DNA from: Caprimulgus europaeus
Taxonomy: Eukaryota > Chordata > Aves > Caprimulgiformes > Caprimulgidae
Direction of reading: 5' to 3'
NCBI GenBank assembly: GCA_907165065.1
Contig: OU015528.1
Location: 33,874,515-33,938,514, forward strand
DNA length: 64,000 nt
Shown here: one piece after another, positions 39,401 to 54,400 of the stretch
Layout of the letters: every line of letters begins with the position of its first letter
Position numbering within the stretch: the stretch's first letter is position 1
Position numbers and translations under genes: made by a program
The notes under the pieces: model-generated
Seen by the model: only the letters and a program-made list of their open reading frames with translations
Told to the model about the DNA's origin: nothing
The model's database searches: none

Positions 39401-42400
39401 ATTTAGCTGTACCAATAGCTACCTGAACTGATCGTTTGCTACATTTTCCATTCTCCACAGTTTACACAAAGCTTTCAAAAAAAAAAAAAAGAGAGTTGCC
39501 CCTCTCCATTCCCTTTCCTCCCTGCTGCAGTTGCTTAAGCCAGTACCTCACTATGAAAATCTAAGTCAACATCTAGAATGAAACCACCATGACAGAATTC
39601 CTATTGAAATTATCTCATTGCCAATAAAAACATGGTACCTTCCAGAATAATTTAAAGGAACAGAAACTAGAGAATCTTAGAAATTCAGAAGTTAAAAAAA
39701 TTACAAAATAAGAAACTGAGAGCTCAACTGGACCACTTCTAAAGGGATAAAACCATACAGCAGAACTTATAAGAAAGCTTTCTCATAAAAGTAATTTCAA
39801 ACATTATTCCAACCATTCACTCTGTAAAGGAGAAACTGATTCGAGCTTACTGGTCCATTAGTTTATCACTGGAACTACAACATTCCACTGTAATCTTGGG
39901 AATACATTAGGCTGTGCACTTTTCAAATACAAACAATTACTTCTCCTACACTACTTTCCATCAACTTCCATTCTGAATCAGAACCCACCTAAAGATAAAC
40001 CGTCAGTGTAATTCATTACTACCCACATACCATACTGGATACAGTAAGAAATCTAATCTATTCTTTAACTTGCTTTCAGGCAATACATTATTTGTGACAC
40101 TGCTGAAGAAAGTTCTTTTACATCAGAAAGAAAACTTGATTAAAGAATTTATCAGACTTACCCTTCATTTTGATTCAAGTATTTGTATGCAAGTTTAATC
40201 CAAAGCTGTACATCACGGGGGTTTTCTTGGACACTTGCCTCCAAGTTGGAAATGTCGTCAGTCTCACTTGTAAAATATCGGACATCATCTGGAGTCACCA
40301 CAGCATCAAGAGCTGGAACTCTCTTTTTATGTTCTGTGGGATGGGCTGCAAATAAAAAGATAAATTTAAAAATGTTTATTTTCAAAACAGAAGTGACCTG
40401 TAAGATTAGAACTCACACAAGAGGTGGCATTTATATATTTCAAGTATAGCCATTGACCAGAGAAAAATACGGTTGTTTCAATATCCTCCAAAACTCATTG
40501 TACTTCAAATGCAGAGGCAAGAAATAAATAGCAGTAAAAGGCTGCTTTGATCAACAGACATCAATTAAGGCAGTTCATTAGGCAGCATTAGGAAACAAGA
40601 CATCTGACAAAGAAATACTTATCTCAATTCTGAGTCTTTAAAAATCCATTTTACAGGATTTGCTCTGCTGGCACAAGCCCCATATGGAACAACTGGGTTA
40701 CTGACACTCTAGCAAGCTTCCAAGAGCCTCAAATGCCATTTAACAGTAGTAGGTTTTTTTTTTACTTCTGACCTCAACAACAAAGTCTAACTCTGTACAA
40801 ATTTAAGATAGCCGAACACATGAAGTTTTACTACTTCTAGTTCTGGGAGGAGAAAATAAAAATAAATTTTGAAAATCCTACTTGTCTATGGGCAAAGCTG
40901 AAACATTCTAGGGAAATAGTTCCTTATGTTCCTTTTAAGAAAAGGCAAGTAGAAATTTCACCCTAACTTCCAGTCACACCTTATACTAGATTTTTTTTTT
41001 CCCCCCCTTAAATATAACAAATTAAGGTCAAACTTCACCCCTTTATGCAAAATAAAGTTTGCATGCAGGAAATAGGAAGTCAAAAGATCCATTAAAAGCA
41101 CTGGTTTTCTTAAGAACCACTTGAAAAAAATTACATGTTGGGAAGAGGCTGGTAGGTGTTTCTCCCCAGTATGCTTTTTTTTAATGGATGCTACACATCC
41201 AGATTACCATATTTAACAGGTCCAATGAACTGCTCCTCTTCACTGCTGCTACTATCTAACAGAGGTCTTCTCCAGTACTTTGGTCTCCATTTCCTTTTAT
41301 CTTTCCATGTTGTAAACGGAGGTGCTGTAAACAAGCAAAGTAGTAGATATTATTTTACTTTTCTGCATTCAAGATTAAAACATCTTTGCTAATAAGGATT
41401 TTGGATAAAAACATTCTGTGAGTATAACACAAGTGTGTAAGTTTCAACACTACTTATTTAAAATGTATTGCACTCAAGTGCCTAAGTCACTTTTACCAAT
41501 TAAGACTCCAAAACTGTTATATTAGTGCCTTAAAACAATCTTTGCTGCCTTTGATTTACCATAAGTAGAATTTATAATACTGAGATAAGTAAACTAAGCA
41601 ACAACAACAACAAAAAATATTGTTTACAAAATCATCAAGGTACTTATATAATTTTTAAAAAATTGTATTTAATCTATCAATTTACTTACTGTGACTTTTA
41701 CTCTCGTTGATGTTGCTGGCCAGAAGAACAGCCATCTGATCCACTGACATACGGTCTCTGTTTACACCAAAAAGTTTTTCAACATATTTTTCTGAAACAA
41801 GAATATTTGCATCTTAGGTAAACACAGAAATGGAAATGGATAGGTAACTTTTAGCACAACCTATGCTGAATTGATTGAAATGACTGCTTCAAGAGGTATG
41901 GTAATTTTACATACTAGAACAAAGAAATTAAAAACCAAAAAGTCCTGGTCCTGTCCAGCAACTTGCCTACAGGGCAACAGCACTGTTATAAAATTCTAGC
42001 TCCACTGAAACAGACTAATCCAGTAGTTGCAAAAAGAAGTCAGGAAGGGGAGAGGGAAACATTTCACCCTCGTTGCCTTTTTTTTTTTTTTTTAGCTAAA
42101 TGTTCCACAGATCAATGATTTTTTTTTTTTCTGTAAAGACACCAAGGTAACTACCCACTACGAAGGACTGAATTGGATGGTTGCAGAAACCCATTTTTTC
42201 ATACAGCTGTATCTTCTATATTGCTTTACACCCAAGCCCCTGCATTCAGGTCTTTTAACGAAAGCCATTCCCTTCAGAAATGAATCTTTGTATACAAAAG
42301 TGAACAAAAGACTCTTAAAAACCTGTGGCAGTGCCGATTTCCTCGTCAGTGCTTTTTTCTGAACAGCCAATCAGTTCTAAATTGTAAGACAGAATATCCT

Positions 42401-45400
42401 GAAACAGCTGCTTACGGCTAAGGGTGCAATCTTTCATGTGCTGCCTAAAACAAACAAATATGCAATTAATGTATTTATCACAGCAACAATTTAATAAGGG
42501 CTGTAACTAAAAAGTTTGCTTTAGCACATGCTAGGGTGAAACATCGAGAAAATGACACCCACAGAAAACATTATAGCCTGCTTTGAAATTTCTGTTAAAT
42601 GTGTCTGGGTCTTCTCTAAACTTAAGCCTCCCTCAGCAACTCAGTCCTAGTCCTCATTATTTCACTATAGCCTTACTCTTTAAAATAAACCTCTATACAC
42701 TTGCTTCACACTAACACAGAACACAGTACTTAGAACTCTCCAGTTCAAACAAGGTAGTTATAAGAATGAGGTATTACTTTGTATTTAAAAGATTCAAATT
42801 ATGGTTTGATAGCAAGAGCTAAAAGCTGATCCAACAAGCTGTCACTGAAAAAGGGGGGGGGGGGGGAATTAAAAAAAAGAGCTGAAGTCTACTCCTATTA
42901 TATTTTTCCAGTAGTTAGAAGTTTCCACATTGGATTTATTCCTGACTAATTCATACCTGTTTACTCTTGTATCAACTTTTAAAATATACTGTGCAACATT
43001 TTTTAACAAACTATTTTTAATATAATTTAATACCAGGCTTCAAAGAAAAAAAACTTAGGCAGTATTTTCCCAGAAAACTAGAATGCTACTACTACAATAA
43101 TTGGGGTTGGTTTTTTACATAATCATATAATAATTGTTACATGTTTTACTTCATTTAGCAGTATGATACATCTCTAGTATGCTTAGCAGTATAAACCACC
43201 ACCTGAGGTTCCCTGATGGTCTGCAGTTATGCTGAAGCCATAAAGCAAGAGGAGTCCCACCTGAATTACAAGGCAATCAAAAGGTAAAATAGAGCTACAT
43301 ACTGCTTTTCTAATTTTATATCTGAAGAGCTTCCTTTCTTCACTGCTTAAAGCCTTTTTTTTCCTGCCAACCTTATGTCTGCAATAGGTTATAACTTTAT
43401 TTTCTAGAACTTGTGCATAGGATCATAAATCCAGACCTTTTAAAGAAATTAAAAACATGCCTATTTTAATCTTTGAGTGAGACATCTAGAAGAGAGGTTT
43501 AGTTCAAATGAACAAAATTAAGAACTCACCACTGGCAGTCATCATCGTTACATGTGCCCGTTAAATCAAAACGGCAGAAACACTGTTTTGGCTCAATCAT
43601 ATTGCTATATGTTACTGAACTGAGGTACAGCTTCTCCTTGGTTCGAAAATACGGACTGAACCTAAAATGAAAGTGAATCATTGTGACAAAGCTTACAAGG
43701 TAAGACATCAGTAATAATCACTTTTTCTGCATTAAATCTCAACATTTCCAAAACCCTACTACTAACCAAAAGCAATACTGATGTATGAGTTAAGAGGAAG
43801 ATGAAAACGGAGAGAGGGGGAAGGAACAAAACAGTACTTCTCAATCTAAACAGATTCTGTTCTGTTCTCCCTTAGGTGCAGAACCTCGTTCATATAAGAA
43901 CAGGAAATGCAGTAATGACTCAGCAGGGAAAGCAAAGTCTTGAAACTGAATTTCAGTTTAGTTCTAGAAAAACTGCACTTACGCTCTAGTCAGCATAAGA
44001 TCAATGTAAAACAGAAGTAAAAAGAGAACCACGAAAGATTAACCTGAAAAAAGTTAAAGAATCCACACTGTATTTTAGAATTTGTAAACAAACAAAAAAC
44101 AGTCTGAGCTGAGCAGACCATTCCTTGCTTTAAATCTTTAGCTAAAGTCTATGTCAATTTTGGTATTTCTAGCTCCTTAAAGAACTAAAGGCATAACCTA
44201 CAAGATGTTAAATTGAATACTCCTGTAAAGATACCATAGAAATTAAAAAAACCTGAAGTATATGGTAGGATTTAACTGTTCCAGTTTAAATTCCAGACTT
44301 TTGTTTTCTAAAATTTAATGTGTAGGAGCAAAGTTGTCTTTAGTCAAAAGAGAGATGTGTTAAACAGATTGTGGGTGCCTACTTTAAGTCAAGATGAATT
44401 GCTGTGGTCATGCCTCTTTCCACCAAGCAGGAATACAAATATAGGCGACTGGCTCAATCTCAACTCAGTGTAAATTCTAGCCAAGTTTAAAGTCTGCATA
44501 ATTGAAATATACTTCTATTTTTTTCCTGGATTTCAGATTGCTTCATACTGGATATAAAAATACTGTTTTCAAATACTTAACTATTATTTTTTAATTTAGG
44601 TATACCAAACAACAATCCAGTTGCAGGGAAGAGTACACAATACAGTGTAAAAGCAGTTTTACTGCACAAAAGCAAGGGACTCCAGCATACCAGAAAAAGT
44701 AGCTAAAAGGTCCTCATACCTGTAGGATTTAAATACTAGAAGAGGACTGTGATATGGTCCAAATGGAAATGGTTTCACTTCAGTTTGTTTATTTTGCGAC
44801 ATAACAAAATCCACGTCCACTGAAATTTCCTAGAAAACAGATAAACAGATATACAGCAATTGCAATGCCACCTAATGAAGACAACATTCATACTTAGTTT
44901 TAAAGCATTTACCTGACCACACAACAGATCTTCCTTAGGTACTATAAAGGCAGTAGTTTTCACTAACAGCTCTTTCAAGCTGTCAGCTTCAGCATAAAGT
45001 TTTTTCAGTTCATCAATATTCAACCCAAGGAACAGCTCAGGCTCCTCTGATGCCTTTTTAGAAAGTTTGTTTATACTTTCTTGTTTTGGAGTGTCCACGT
45101 GTTTAAGATTTGGTTTAGTGAAAGAATTGGATTCTCTGAAAGATCTCCTTCGTTCCCGGTTTGAATGAGACAGAACTTCATCATCAAAGTAGTTTTCTTC
45201 ACTGTCCAAAGACAATTTATCCTGTGTAAGATCATGAAGTGATGGCTGAGGTAATGCAAATTCAGATTCCTCTTCTGTATGAGGTGCAATATTTGATTGT
45301 TCCTTGGTTTGAAGTGCACGGGCCTCTTTCAATTTCTGAATCTTTAGAGCATATTCATATTCTAGTTGCTGTAGTCGTTTTTTCTCTAGTGCAATCAATT

Positions 45401-48400
45401 CTGCTGAATGCTTTTTTGGACTTGATGCAGGGGAGTTTTCCAATTTCAACATTTTGCTTGGCTGAAAAGAAAAAAATTCCCTTTATTTCATTTTCACATT
45501 TACCAATCAATTGACAGGAGGTAAATGAAACATGGGCAAGATATTTAATTCAGGGTTTACAAAAACATATTTTAAACTCTTGCCAGAAAAACTCAACCGA
45601 CAGCAGGAAAAACACAAAAGAATTTGCCACAATTCAACTGGCAGGTCTGTAGGTTTTTCAATAAAAGTTACACTACATCATGTATGGGGCTTCAACAGAA
45701 GTTCTAGCCATATTTAAAGTGTGAGCTATAAAAGTATACACACTGGTGTTGCAGGTGGACACAAGGAAAAATTTACAAAAATATATTAGCCTTGTTTTTT
45801 TAGATTTTGTTTTTCAGAACAAGATCAGATCCCCTCTTCAGTACCTTTTCTAGACAGTTTTAACAAGATCACTGATGTCTACAGACAGTAAAGTATTTCC
45901 TTCCTTCCTTCACAGGCATATAGTTCCACTTATTATTTATCTATTAATGACATTCCCCTGGCACAGAAATGTAGGCTTTGAAGAGTTTTCTTTGTCAAGT
46001 TATTAATGCTTTTTCTGTTGAATTCTCAAAAATACAGGAAACCAATAGTGTGGGAAAATAACGGAACATTAGCAAGGAGGATTGTAAACACATTCAATTG
46101 ACTTGCAGCTGAAGTGAAGAAAACACATATATTATACTAACTGTTGTTTAGCTTTGTGTGCTGGACAAATACAACATCTGTGATTAGATAACACAGGCCT
46201 GTCCTAGACTTAGAGGCATCCTACCGAATACGCCCGAGATTCCTGCCCTGGTGTGGGAAAGATCAAAGCACGGTGGTAAAGTACGTCTGCACAAATCCCT
46301 TGTATCCTCTAGCAAAGACTGAGCTCTGTAGTGCCTGCATCCCAGCTTGTGTGACTGCCCTGGTGCTGCTCTGGGATCCCCCGGTTTGCAAGGTAACAAA
46401 AATAAACTTACTCCTTGCATTTCATCCATGGTTTTGTGGTTGTTCCTGTGTCCTGCCTGTGCTGGCTCACACACCAATAGGAAGATTCCTATAGTGCTTT
46501 GGAAATTTTTTCCTGTTTTCCTATTTGAACTAAGTTTCCTAATCAAAATTGCTACTGCTTTTCAAGTACAGCACTGTTTAAAAGCATGCAACAGACTTAC
46601 TCCAAGATGATCTTGTTCCAGTTTTCGTTTCCCAATTTCCTTACTTGCTACTGCTTTTGCTCGAGCAAGTTCTTCTCCATATTTTAATGCCAGAGCCTTT
46701 TTTACCGTGACTCGTTGTTGAACTTTATGAATCTGAAAAAAAAAAAGAAAAAGAAATACTACAGTAAGATACAAATTTTCAGATATGACCACGTAAGAAA
46801 ATATAATCAGAAAAGACATAGGAATTAATTAATTATTAATTCAAAGAAAGCCTACTGCCTCCAAAAGTTAGGCTTTCCATTTCAGCTCTAGGAAACAAAC
46901 ATTTCAAAATTAAAGTTACTTGTTCCTGAAGCTTCCTGAGAAACATCTTATTAGCATTCAAGATCTTCTCTGTTGCTTGTAGCTGTTCAGCCAGTTTGTT
47001 TATCTTATTTTCAGCAATTCTAACATTCTCTCTCTTCTTGGCCTCTTGTTGCAACAAGTGTTTCAAGACAGATTCATCCTTCATCAACAGTAGTCTAAAA
47101 GTAGAAATGCCATGTAAACATTTTTTTTCTCCAAAGGGAAGTTTCTCAGAGCTATTGCTGCTCCTCTGCAACCCTAGCTCTTTTTCACTTAAAAACATTT
47201 TAAGTTCCTCCAGATAGTCCTAACATCCATGAAATAATAAATACTAGTAGTACATACAGCAGATTTCAGTATCCCAAGTTCAGCATGTCAGCAAAAGCAG
47301 ATGAAAACATTCTAGTTATGAGAACAGGGGAAGGTAAGCGAGCAGTGTATTTTTAATACTGTTTTTAACATAAAAATAAAAAACACATATTCTTGCTTTG
47401 TGTGAAGTAACAACCCAATTCTTCCCTAGGGTGCATTAGCAGACTACAAGCCATAGTATTACAGCATAATAGCAGAGTAATTAAATATAAAAAAATATGC
47501 ACTAAAGGAAGCAAGATAAAGACTTAGATGGATGGTGTGAATAAAGGGAGAGGGGAAGAATGTCCTTCAATTGATGTCTGACCACAAACCAGTTTGTTCA
47601 CAAGACAACAAAGAAATAATTAAGTGACAACGGAAGCAGAAAAGAAGGATGCAAAGCACTTATTTTCCACAGTAACTTGGAAGAAGGGTGAGAAACACAG
47701 AAGAGGCAAGCTAAAAGAGAAAAGGCATACAGGAAAAGCTTCAAACAGCATACCCATTTCGCAGAAACACTCATACATTTCCATTGAAACATGCCAACCT
47801 TAAAGCATATTGAGTAGTGAAAAGCACTCATTTCTTCGTATTTCAGAGTATTTAGGTGGCACAAATGCTAGTCCACTCACTGAACAGCTGAAAACAGCTG
47901 GCATGACAAATCATACTTAAAAGTTACCACCAAACACCACCCTGGCACTACAACAAAATTCCTTTTGTACAGCAATAGAATTCAATAGTGAATAGTTCAA
48001 GACAACAGAAACAATTGTTTGCTGCAGTTTAAATGCTTCACATTCAAAAAGATTATTTACTATTTTAATCTTGCTAAGCAAACAAGGTAGGACTTACAAC
48101 AGTGACATATGTACCTGTTTTTCTTAAGCTTCGCTTCTGCTTCTGTGACTTGTTTTGTCACTACTGCTATTCTCCCAATTCCATCAACTTCACCATCAGA
48201 ATTTGCAGGGGATGAATTGTTCCTCAGTGGATCAGACTTAATTAAGCGCTGCTTCTCACGACTAAAACAGAGAAGTTAAAAGCAAAGATGTTCAGTAGCT
48301 TCAACATTCATTTTTATGTGTACTCCAAATAGTTTTTAAATCTTAAAAAAGTAGCAGGACAAGATTTCAAGTTAAAAAACTTTCCACAACTGCAATCAAC

Positions 48401-51400
48401 TACCGTAAGTCAGTTCAAATCCAAAGACTTTAGACTCCTGTGTTGTCTTACTAAGAATTCAGTGGGGGGAAAACCTGAAGGCAATGGCAAGGTTTTCAAG
48501 CTCAGATTTTCCTTCCAGTTACAAAAATAAACTAGTAAAGGACTACAAAGAATATACGTTTTACATGAACAATTAACTCAGTTGTACCTGGCAATCTCTT
48601 CTTTTAAGAGTCTGTATTCTATCTTCTTATCTTCTGGTAGAGCCTCTGGAGTTCTCATCGGATCATTTTCTTTTTCTGATTTTGGAGGGGCTTTGATTTT
48701 TGAGGCCTGTTACAATGAGATGCAAGTCAATACTAGTCACACTAGCTCAAAATACAGCTACTAGCTGCTATTTTTAAGAGGCATTCCAGCACAAACTTAA
48801 AGCTGTTCAAGGCTAGTACGATCTTTTAAGCTAGTATTTTTTGCTAGTAATTAAAGATGCACTGAAATTTAACTGAAAAAATTGAACCAAAATATATTAA
48901 AAATTCTATCATCAGGATAACATCTTAACAAAAAACCCCCACTTTATAATAGCTTGTGCAATTCTAATTACAATGTGATGATCCAGAAATGAGTAATATA
49001 TTCACTCTTGCCCATTTCCGATGTAATCCAATATTTCTTGACCAAATTCTAAAGTTAAATTCCATATACAAAGACAAATCCTTACAAAATAAACCTAGTA
49101 AATGCTGATAAAGTTTACCTCAACATTTCTCCTTGCTTCTTTTATCATAGATTCTAGTCCTCCAAACACACTGTTAGCTGAGTTAGATGGCTCTCCATCG
49201 GACTCGCTATCATCAGAGTCATTTAATGTAACCACAACAGACTTGTGTTTTGGAAGCTGCAGGGAAAATAAAAAAGTTTTATAGCATGAAGAAAAAGTTA
49301 CCAAGACAGATACAACCGAGTACATATTTACTAGAAGGGAAAAAGAAGGTTAACTCCTTTCGCTATCATGGCACATCAATTCAACACTGTAAGAAAAAAA
49401 ACAAAAAAAAAAAAACAAAAAACCAAAAAAACCCAACTAAGCATCTGTGCAATTCCACAAGATATACCATAACATGAAAGTACTCCAACATTTTCAACCT
49501 ATTTCCAAGTATGTGCAGCATATTTACATCTCCACGGTCATAGCATATGAATCTCAAACCTTTGATTGCTATAATTCAGGAATTATTTCAATATAAGGAA
49601 AATTATCATCCGCAGGCAATTATTTTAAGTAGCCAAGAGGTAACAATCAATCAATTCTGCATTAGAAATGCTGTGGCAGACATACCAGAACTCCCTCATC
49701 TTTCTGCCACACAGCTGCCATGCCTCTTGTCCCACAGCTATACTTAGCAGACCTTACGGTGGGCTGTTCAGGCAGTTAAGTTGGCAGAACACCAACAGTA
49801 CATAAATAACAAATGAAACAAGATTAATCACTTTTTGCCAACATCACTAACTGAAACAGCTCACTGAAGATCAGATGCCTGACAACTCCAGCACAAAGAA
49901 AGATGCAGAAAAAAGCAGACAATTTAGATTAACCACAAATGCTCTAGAGTTACAGCTTGAAAAGAAGCAATTTAGTTCCCAATTCCAGGACTGCTCTTCC
50001 CATCTCCTGGTGTAAGTCTGGACACTTACAGTTACACATTTAACCTTCACCTCAGGACAGGACCTCTTCAAAGCTCCAAGTGTCTTTTAAAGCACACATG
50101 CCTAATTTTTAAAGTGACAAAAATATCCAATTTCCCCATTTGTTTCTTTTTTATATTCTCTTTCTGGACTGTTCTTAAAATAAGGATTGCATCCATTACT
50201 GCTGAATGTACTACAGCTGCATCACTTTTGTACCACAGGTAGGTGACACTCCAATTCATATTGGTGCAAGAAAACAGAACAAAGCACTGGTCCTCTTTTC
50301 ACAAAGATTACCTGGTTGTAGCTCCATGGAAACCTAAATTAATCAGGCAAGGCACTACACCCTTCTCATCTTCAGATGTCCAACACAACTTTTCCTGTCA
50401 CCAGCTGTTTGGTATTAAAAGACCAAAGCTGACAAGGTGCTTTGGGCACAGCTGTGTAGGGTAAACTGTTTCTAACTGCCTTCTCCACTTTTCTTCTAGG
50501 AAAAAAGCTGACAGTGGAGAGGGTCAAAGTAAAGTCAGCCTTTCTCCAGGTGTTTTTTTTTTTTTTTCCCCAGTTGTTATTTTTTTTATGTGGTTCAACA
50601 AAATGGTTAACAACCAGTAAAGTAACACCAGGCAACTACCATCACACTGCCTTCAGTAAGATTAGCTTCTACTGCAGAGGAACCACAGCTTCAGCTGTAA
50701 CTCAAGATCTCTCCATAATATTCTAAGACATATTTTCAATCTGTGGTGAACAGACCTCTCATTGTCCATGACTACTTTGAAAAAGGTTTACAAGATGTCA
50801 TTGAAAAAGCAAACTATCTGTAGGCTATTTCACTACACAGAGGTCCTCAGCCAAGCTAACTGATTCAAGTACAAGGTATTAACCTGTCAGCTTTAACCAA
50901 GCTAATCATCATTACCAACAGGCACTGAATTTCAGCTGCAGGTTTTTTGACATTTACCTAACACCTTTCAACAGCACAGCCGATAAGAGACATTAATTAT
51001 GTTACTATAATAAACCAACAGCTCCCCAGTAACATGTGTTCTCCCTCATTTATGCAACAGCAGTTAATAAAGTCTCAAGACAATAGAATACATGGTAATT
51101 TAAGAGTTTTTTCAGGATAGGTTTAGTTCTTAAACATAAGACCACTCAAAAATGTAAGTAAGTGAAATAAGCATGTCCAAATTGAACAATTAGTCTAGTT
51201 ATATGCAGAATGTAAAGTAGATTGTGAAGATGGGTACAGACAAAAAAAAAATACATCCACTTTAACTTAAGAGCACAGTTTTCCTACAGAAAGGAAAGTA
51301 GGCCTTAGAATGACCAAAAAAACAAACATTCATGTGTCTACTATCTTAAGCTTCCCCTTTCCCCCCCCCATTTATGGAATCAGGTAACTAAGCAATCATA

Positions 51401-54400
51401 CAGTCTGCATGGTATTTGTGAGCAAGAAACCTCTTAGCAAGCTACAGATTTGATGGTGACGTAATAGTCTCTATCAAGACACTGTATTCCTCCAAACATA
51501 GCAAAAAAATAAAAATAAAAATCAGGTTTATTATAGACACCATGCACTGGACGATAGGAAAATGTATGGACTCAATCATACTATTCATTAGAGAATCTGC
51601 ATGGGAAAGAGCTACAACAAACAAAGCTTTGTAAGATGTGGTATTAAAATGATATCGCAAACTACGCACTATGTATAGTTCACTGCCATAAAGAGAACAG
51701 TAGAACACATGGGCTTCCAGTCTGGCATAACAAAGGCAAAGATGGTTCTGTAACACGTTTCCAACAACCCAAGGAGACTGCAGACATCACAAATCAAATG
51801 TTAGGCTGCATGTACCTCCCATGACCACTCAAGGTCAGATTACAGAATATGTCTTGAGCTAATGTAGCAAAGTCTGCTGCTGCCTGAAGAGAATATTCTC
51901 TTCTCTGCCTTCTACCTGCACATGCCATCTGCCACTACTACTGCACTAGCTCTGATGCTCACACACTGTTCACTGAAAAAATTCTACTCCCTCTAGAAGT
52001 ACTTTTTCTACCCCCTCAAGGTTAGTCTTCTAAACAGTTTAGCATGTTAAATAAGTTAAGCAACAAGACTGATGCTCCAGACATCATTTTAAAAGGAGGA
52101 GGACACCATTCAGCCAGAAGCAGGAGAAAGAACATGATCACCTCTTTTTTGGGAATAAACATCAATTACATTGGCTCAGCTACTGTTGAATAGCACCCTT
52201 TAGTCTATGCTAACCTGGAAAATAAGTTAAGTTCAGATGACTGCTGGTGTGTTTTGATGCTCTCTTATGCTGTAAATTCTTACTTCAGTGTCAAATTCTT
52301 TCTAGAAGAGCATACAGATTATCAAAGTTACTAATAATTCAAATGTTTAATTGAGGCTCTACTGTTCTGTGCTGTACCACAAGAAAATCTTAAGTCCGCT
52401 GTTCACTTGAACTGGGGACAACTTCAACTCATAGTCCTGTTAATAGAAAGCACCAATATTTCCTTACTGTGATCACTGCTCGTGGAAGCCTCGGTGCTCT
52501 AACAAACTTTGTATTTTGTACCCGTGGCTGAGACACAGTGTTAATACTGACAGCGGACAGATTGCTTCTTGGCACAGACTGCAAATTATCTGGAACAGGA
52601 GGGGAAGGTGGACCACTGTTACTTGACGTTTCCTAACAAAATAAAACAAAAGTACAGTCATAAAAATACACCTTATACACAGCTATTTTAAAAGACATAA
52701 GCATAAATTAGATTGTTCAATACATGTCTTGGAACTTGGAACTGTGATTTTGTCAGACTACCCAAACTTATTAGACAAATCTTGCAACACTACAATAATA
52801 TCAAAACGACCCACAAGAGTATGCCAGTTATTTACTGGTCAACTGCAAAAGATCTGCAACCTTTTAATGAGGTCAAAAGCAATCTAAACTTTCAAAACAA
52901 CAAATTTTGCTTCTCACTCCAAAAAAACCAAAACAGTTAACCTCTCCTAGCTCCTCTTGCAAGAAGGCTGAAACAAAGTTAAGTATCTTGTTTTCTAACT
53001 GACAGCTAATAAATAATAAACATTTTTTTGCAGAAAATAACATCCCTATTGCTTTAAACATACTCAATTTTCAGTACCTTGAAGTCTCAGAATTCCTTCA
53101 AAAATGAGAAACAAGCTGCAGTTTGCAATTCTAAGGGTGTTCCAGGGTGGCTTTTGTTCAGGGGGCAGAGGGTTATGGAAATTCAGATAAATATTTCTCT
53201 TTTTTTAGTCACAGTTTTTTTTAAAAGTCATCAGGCAGCATAAAAAGCCTGTGGCCCTCACTTAGCAGGTCACATTTACGTTTTGGTCAAGACTGCCATC
53301 TAGAGGCTTACATTCAAAAAAACAAAGGAGTACCTCAGATCTGAAAGCTCGTTTGTTGGCTAGTGACTTCAGTAGTTCTTCTCTTAAGAGCATCTCCTCC
53401 TCCTCTTCCTCATCCGCAAATGGAGGTTTTGGTGGCTGTTCAGGCTCTTCAGGGGGAAGAGGTGGAAGAGGTGGAGGTGGCTCAAGAGAAACACATGAAA
53501 TACCCTCCACGTAAAGTTGGCTCAAAGACGGTATAGGCTGAGATAAAAAGGAAAACAAAGGTTTGAAACATGAAAACTACAACTCCTTGATGATTATTTA
53601 GCAGAGGTTGAGACCTAAATTATTTCATTAAGTGTAATTCAAACTGCAGTGGATTTGGATCATTGTCAAAGGCTGCTGCTAAACAGTTAGTAATCACTCA
53701 AAGAAGGTAACAGAAACAACAAGGTTACGTTTGCATAGTTAAGTAGTGCAGACATACAAACTAAATGTAAATGACAATTCAGAACCAGAGACAGTCTAGC
53801 CACAGAAACATGGGTGACGAGACAGGTTCACACTGCTTGGTAAAAAAAAAAAAACCACAGTCCTTAAACAGTTTTACAAATTTATCTTAGCTAACAAAAT
53901 TACAATTTCCCTTAGTCAAAAACTCTAAAGCTATTGTAGCAGGGAATGGCAACTTTCTACTGCTTTACTAAGAAGGGTAACAATCATTCAGTGAAGAAGA
54001 GCAGTGGTAAAAAACCTCACTAATTCAACTTCCATGTGGACTCTTAGGTGAGAAGAAACAGCATATACTCAAAACGCACAAAGTTTGAAAGAAGGACTGT
54101 GATGAGCTACATTTTGGGGGTTGCCCCTGCCCCAGGTAACACATCAGAGAATAAGCCTATCTATATACACGGCCTAGAGATAAGAGGCAAAGTTGCCTTG
54201 TGCTAACAATTCCAATTCATTGTTTTTCTTTATGTGCTTCAGGCAATTTTTGCTTTCTTTTATGAAACAGCATAGCTCTAACAATGAATAAAAAAATTTT
54301 GTTCAATAGGGAGAACTTCTATTAAACAGGAATTGGGTCAGCCAAAAAAAAAAAAAAAAAAAAAAATTAAGAGTTTTAAAGTTCAAGGGAATCACCAAAG

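Noticed and set aside
46184-46546. 120-codon minus-strand open frame in intron 14
   Set aside because: It is explained by the GC-richer probable solo LTR and has no protein signature.
51442-51756. 104-codon minus-strand open frame in intron 9
   Set aside because: No family signature, and no splice sites joining it to the ZFC3H1 frame. The flanking exons 9 and 10 join in phase without it.
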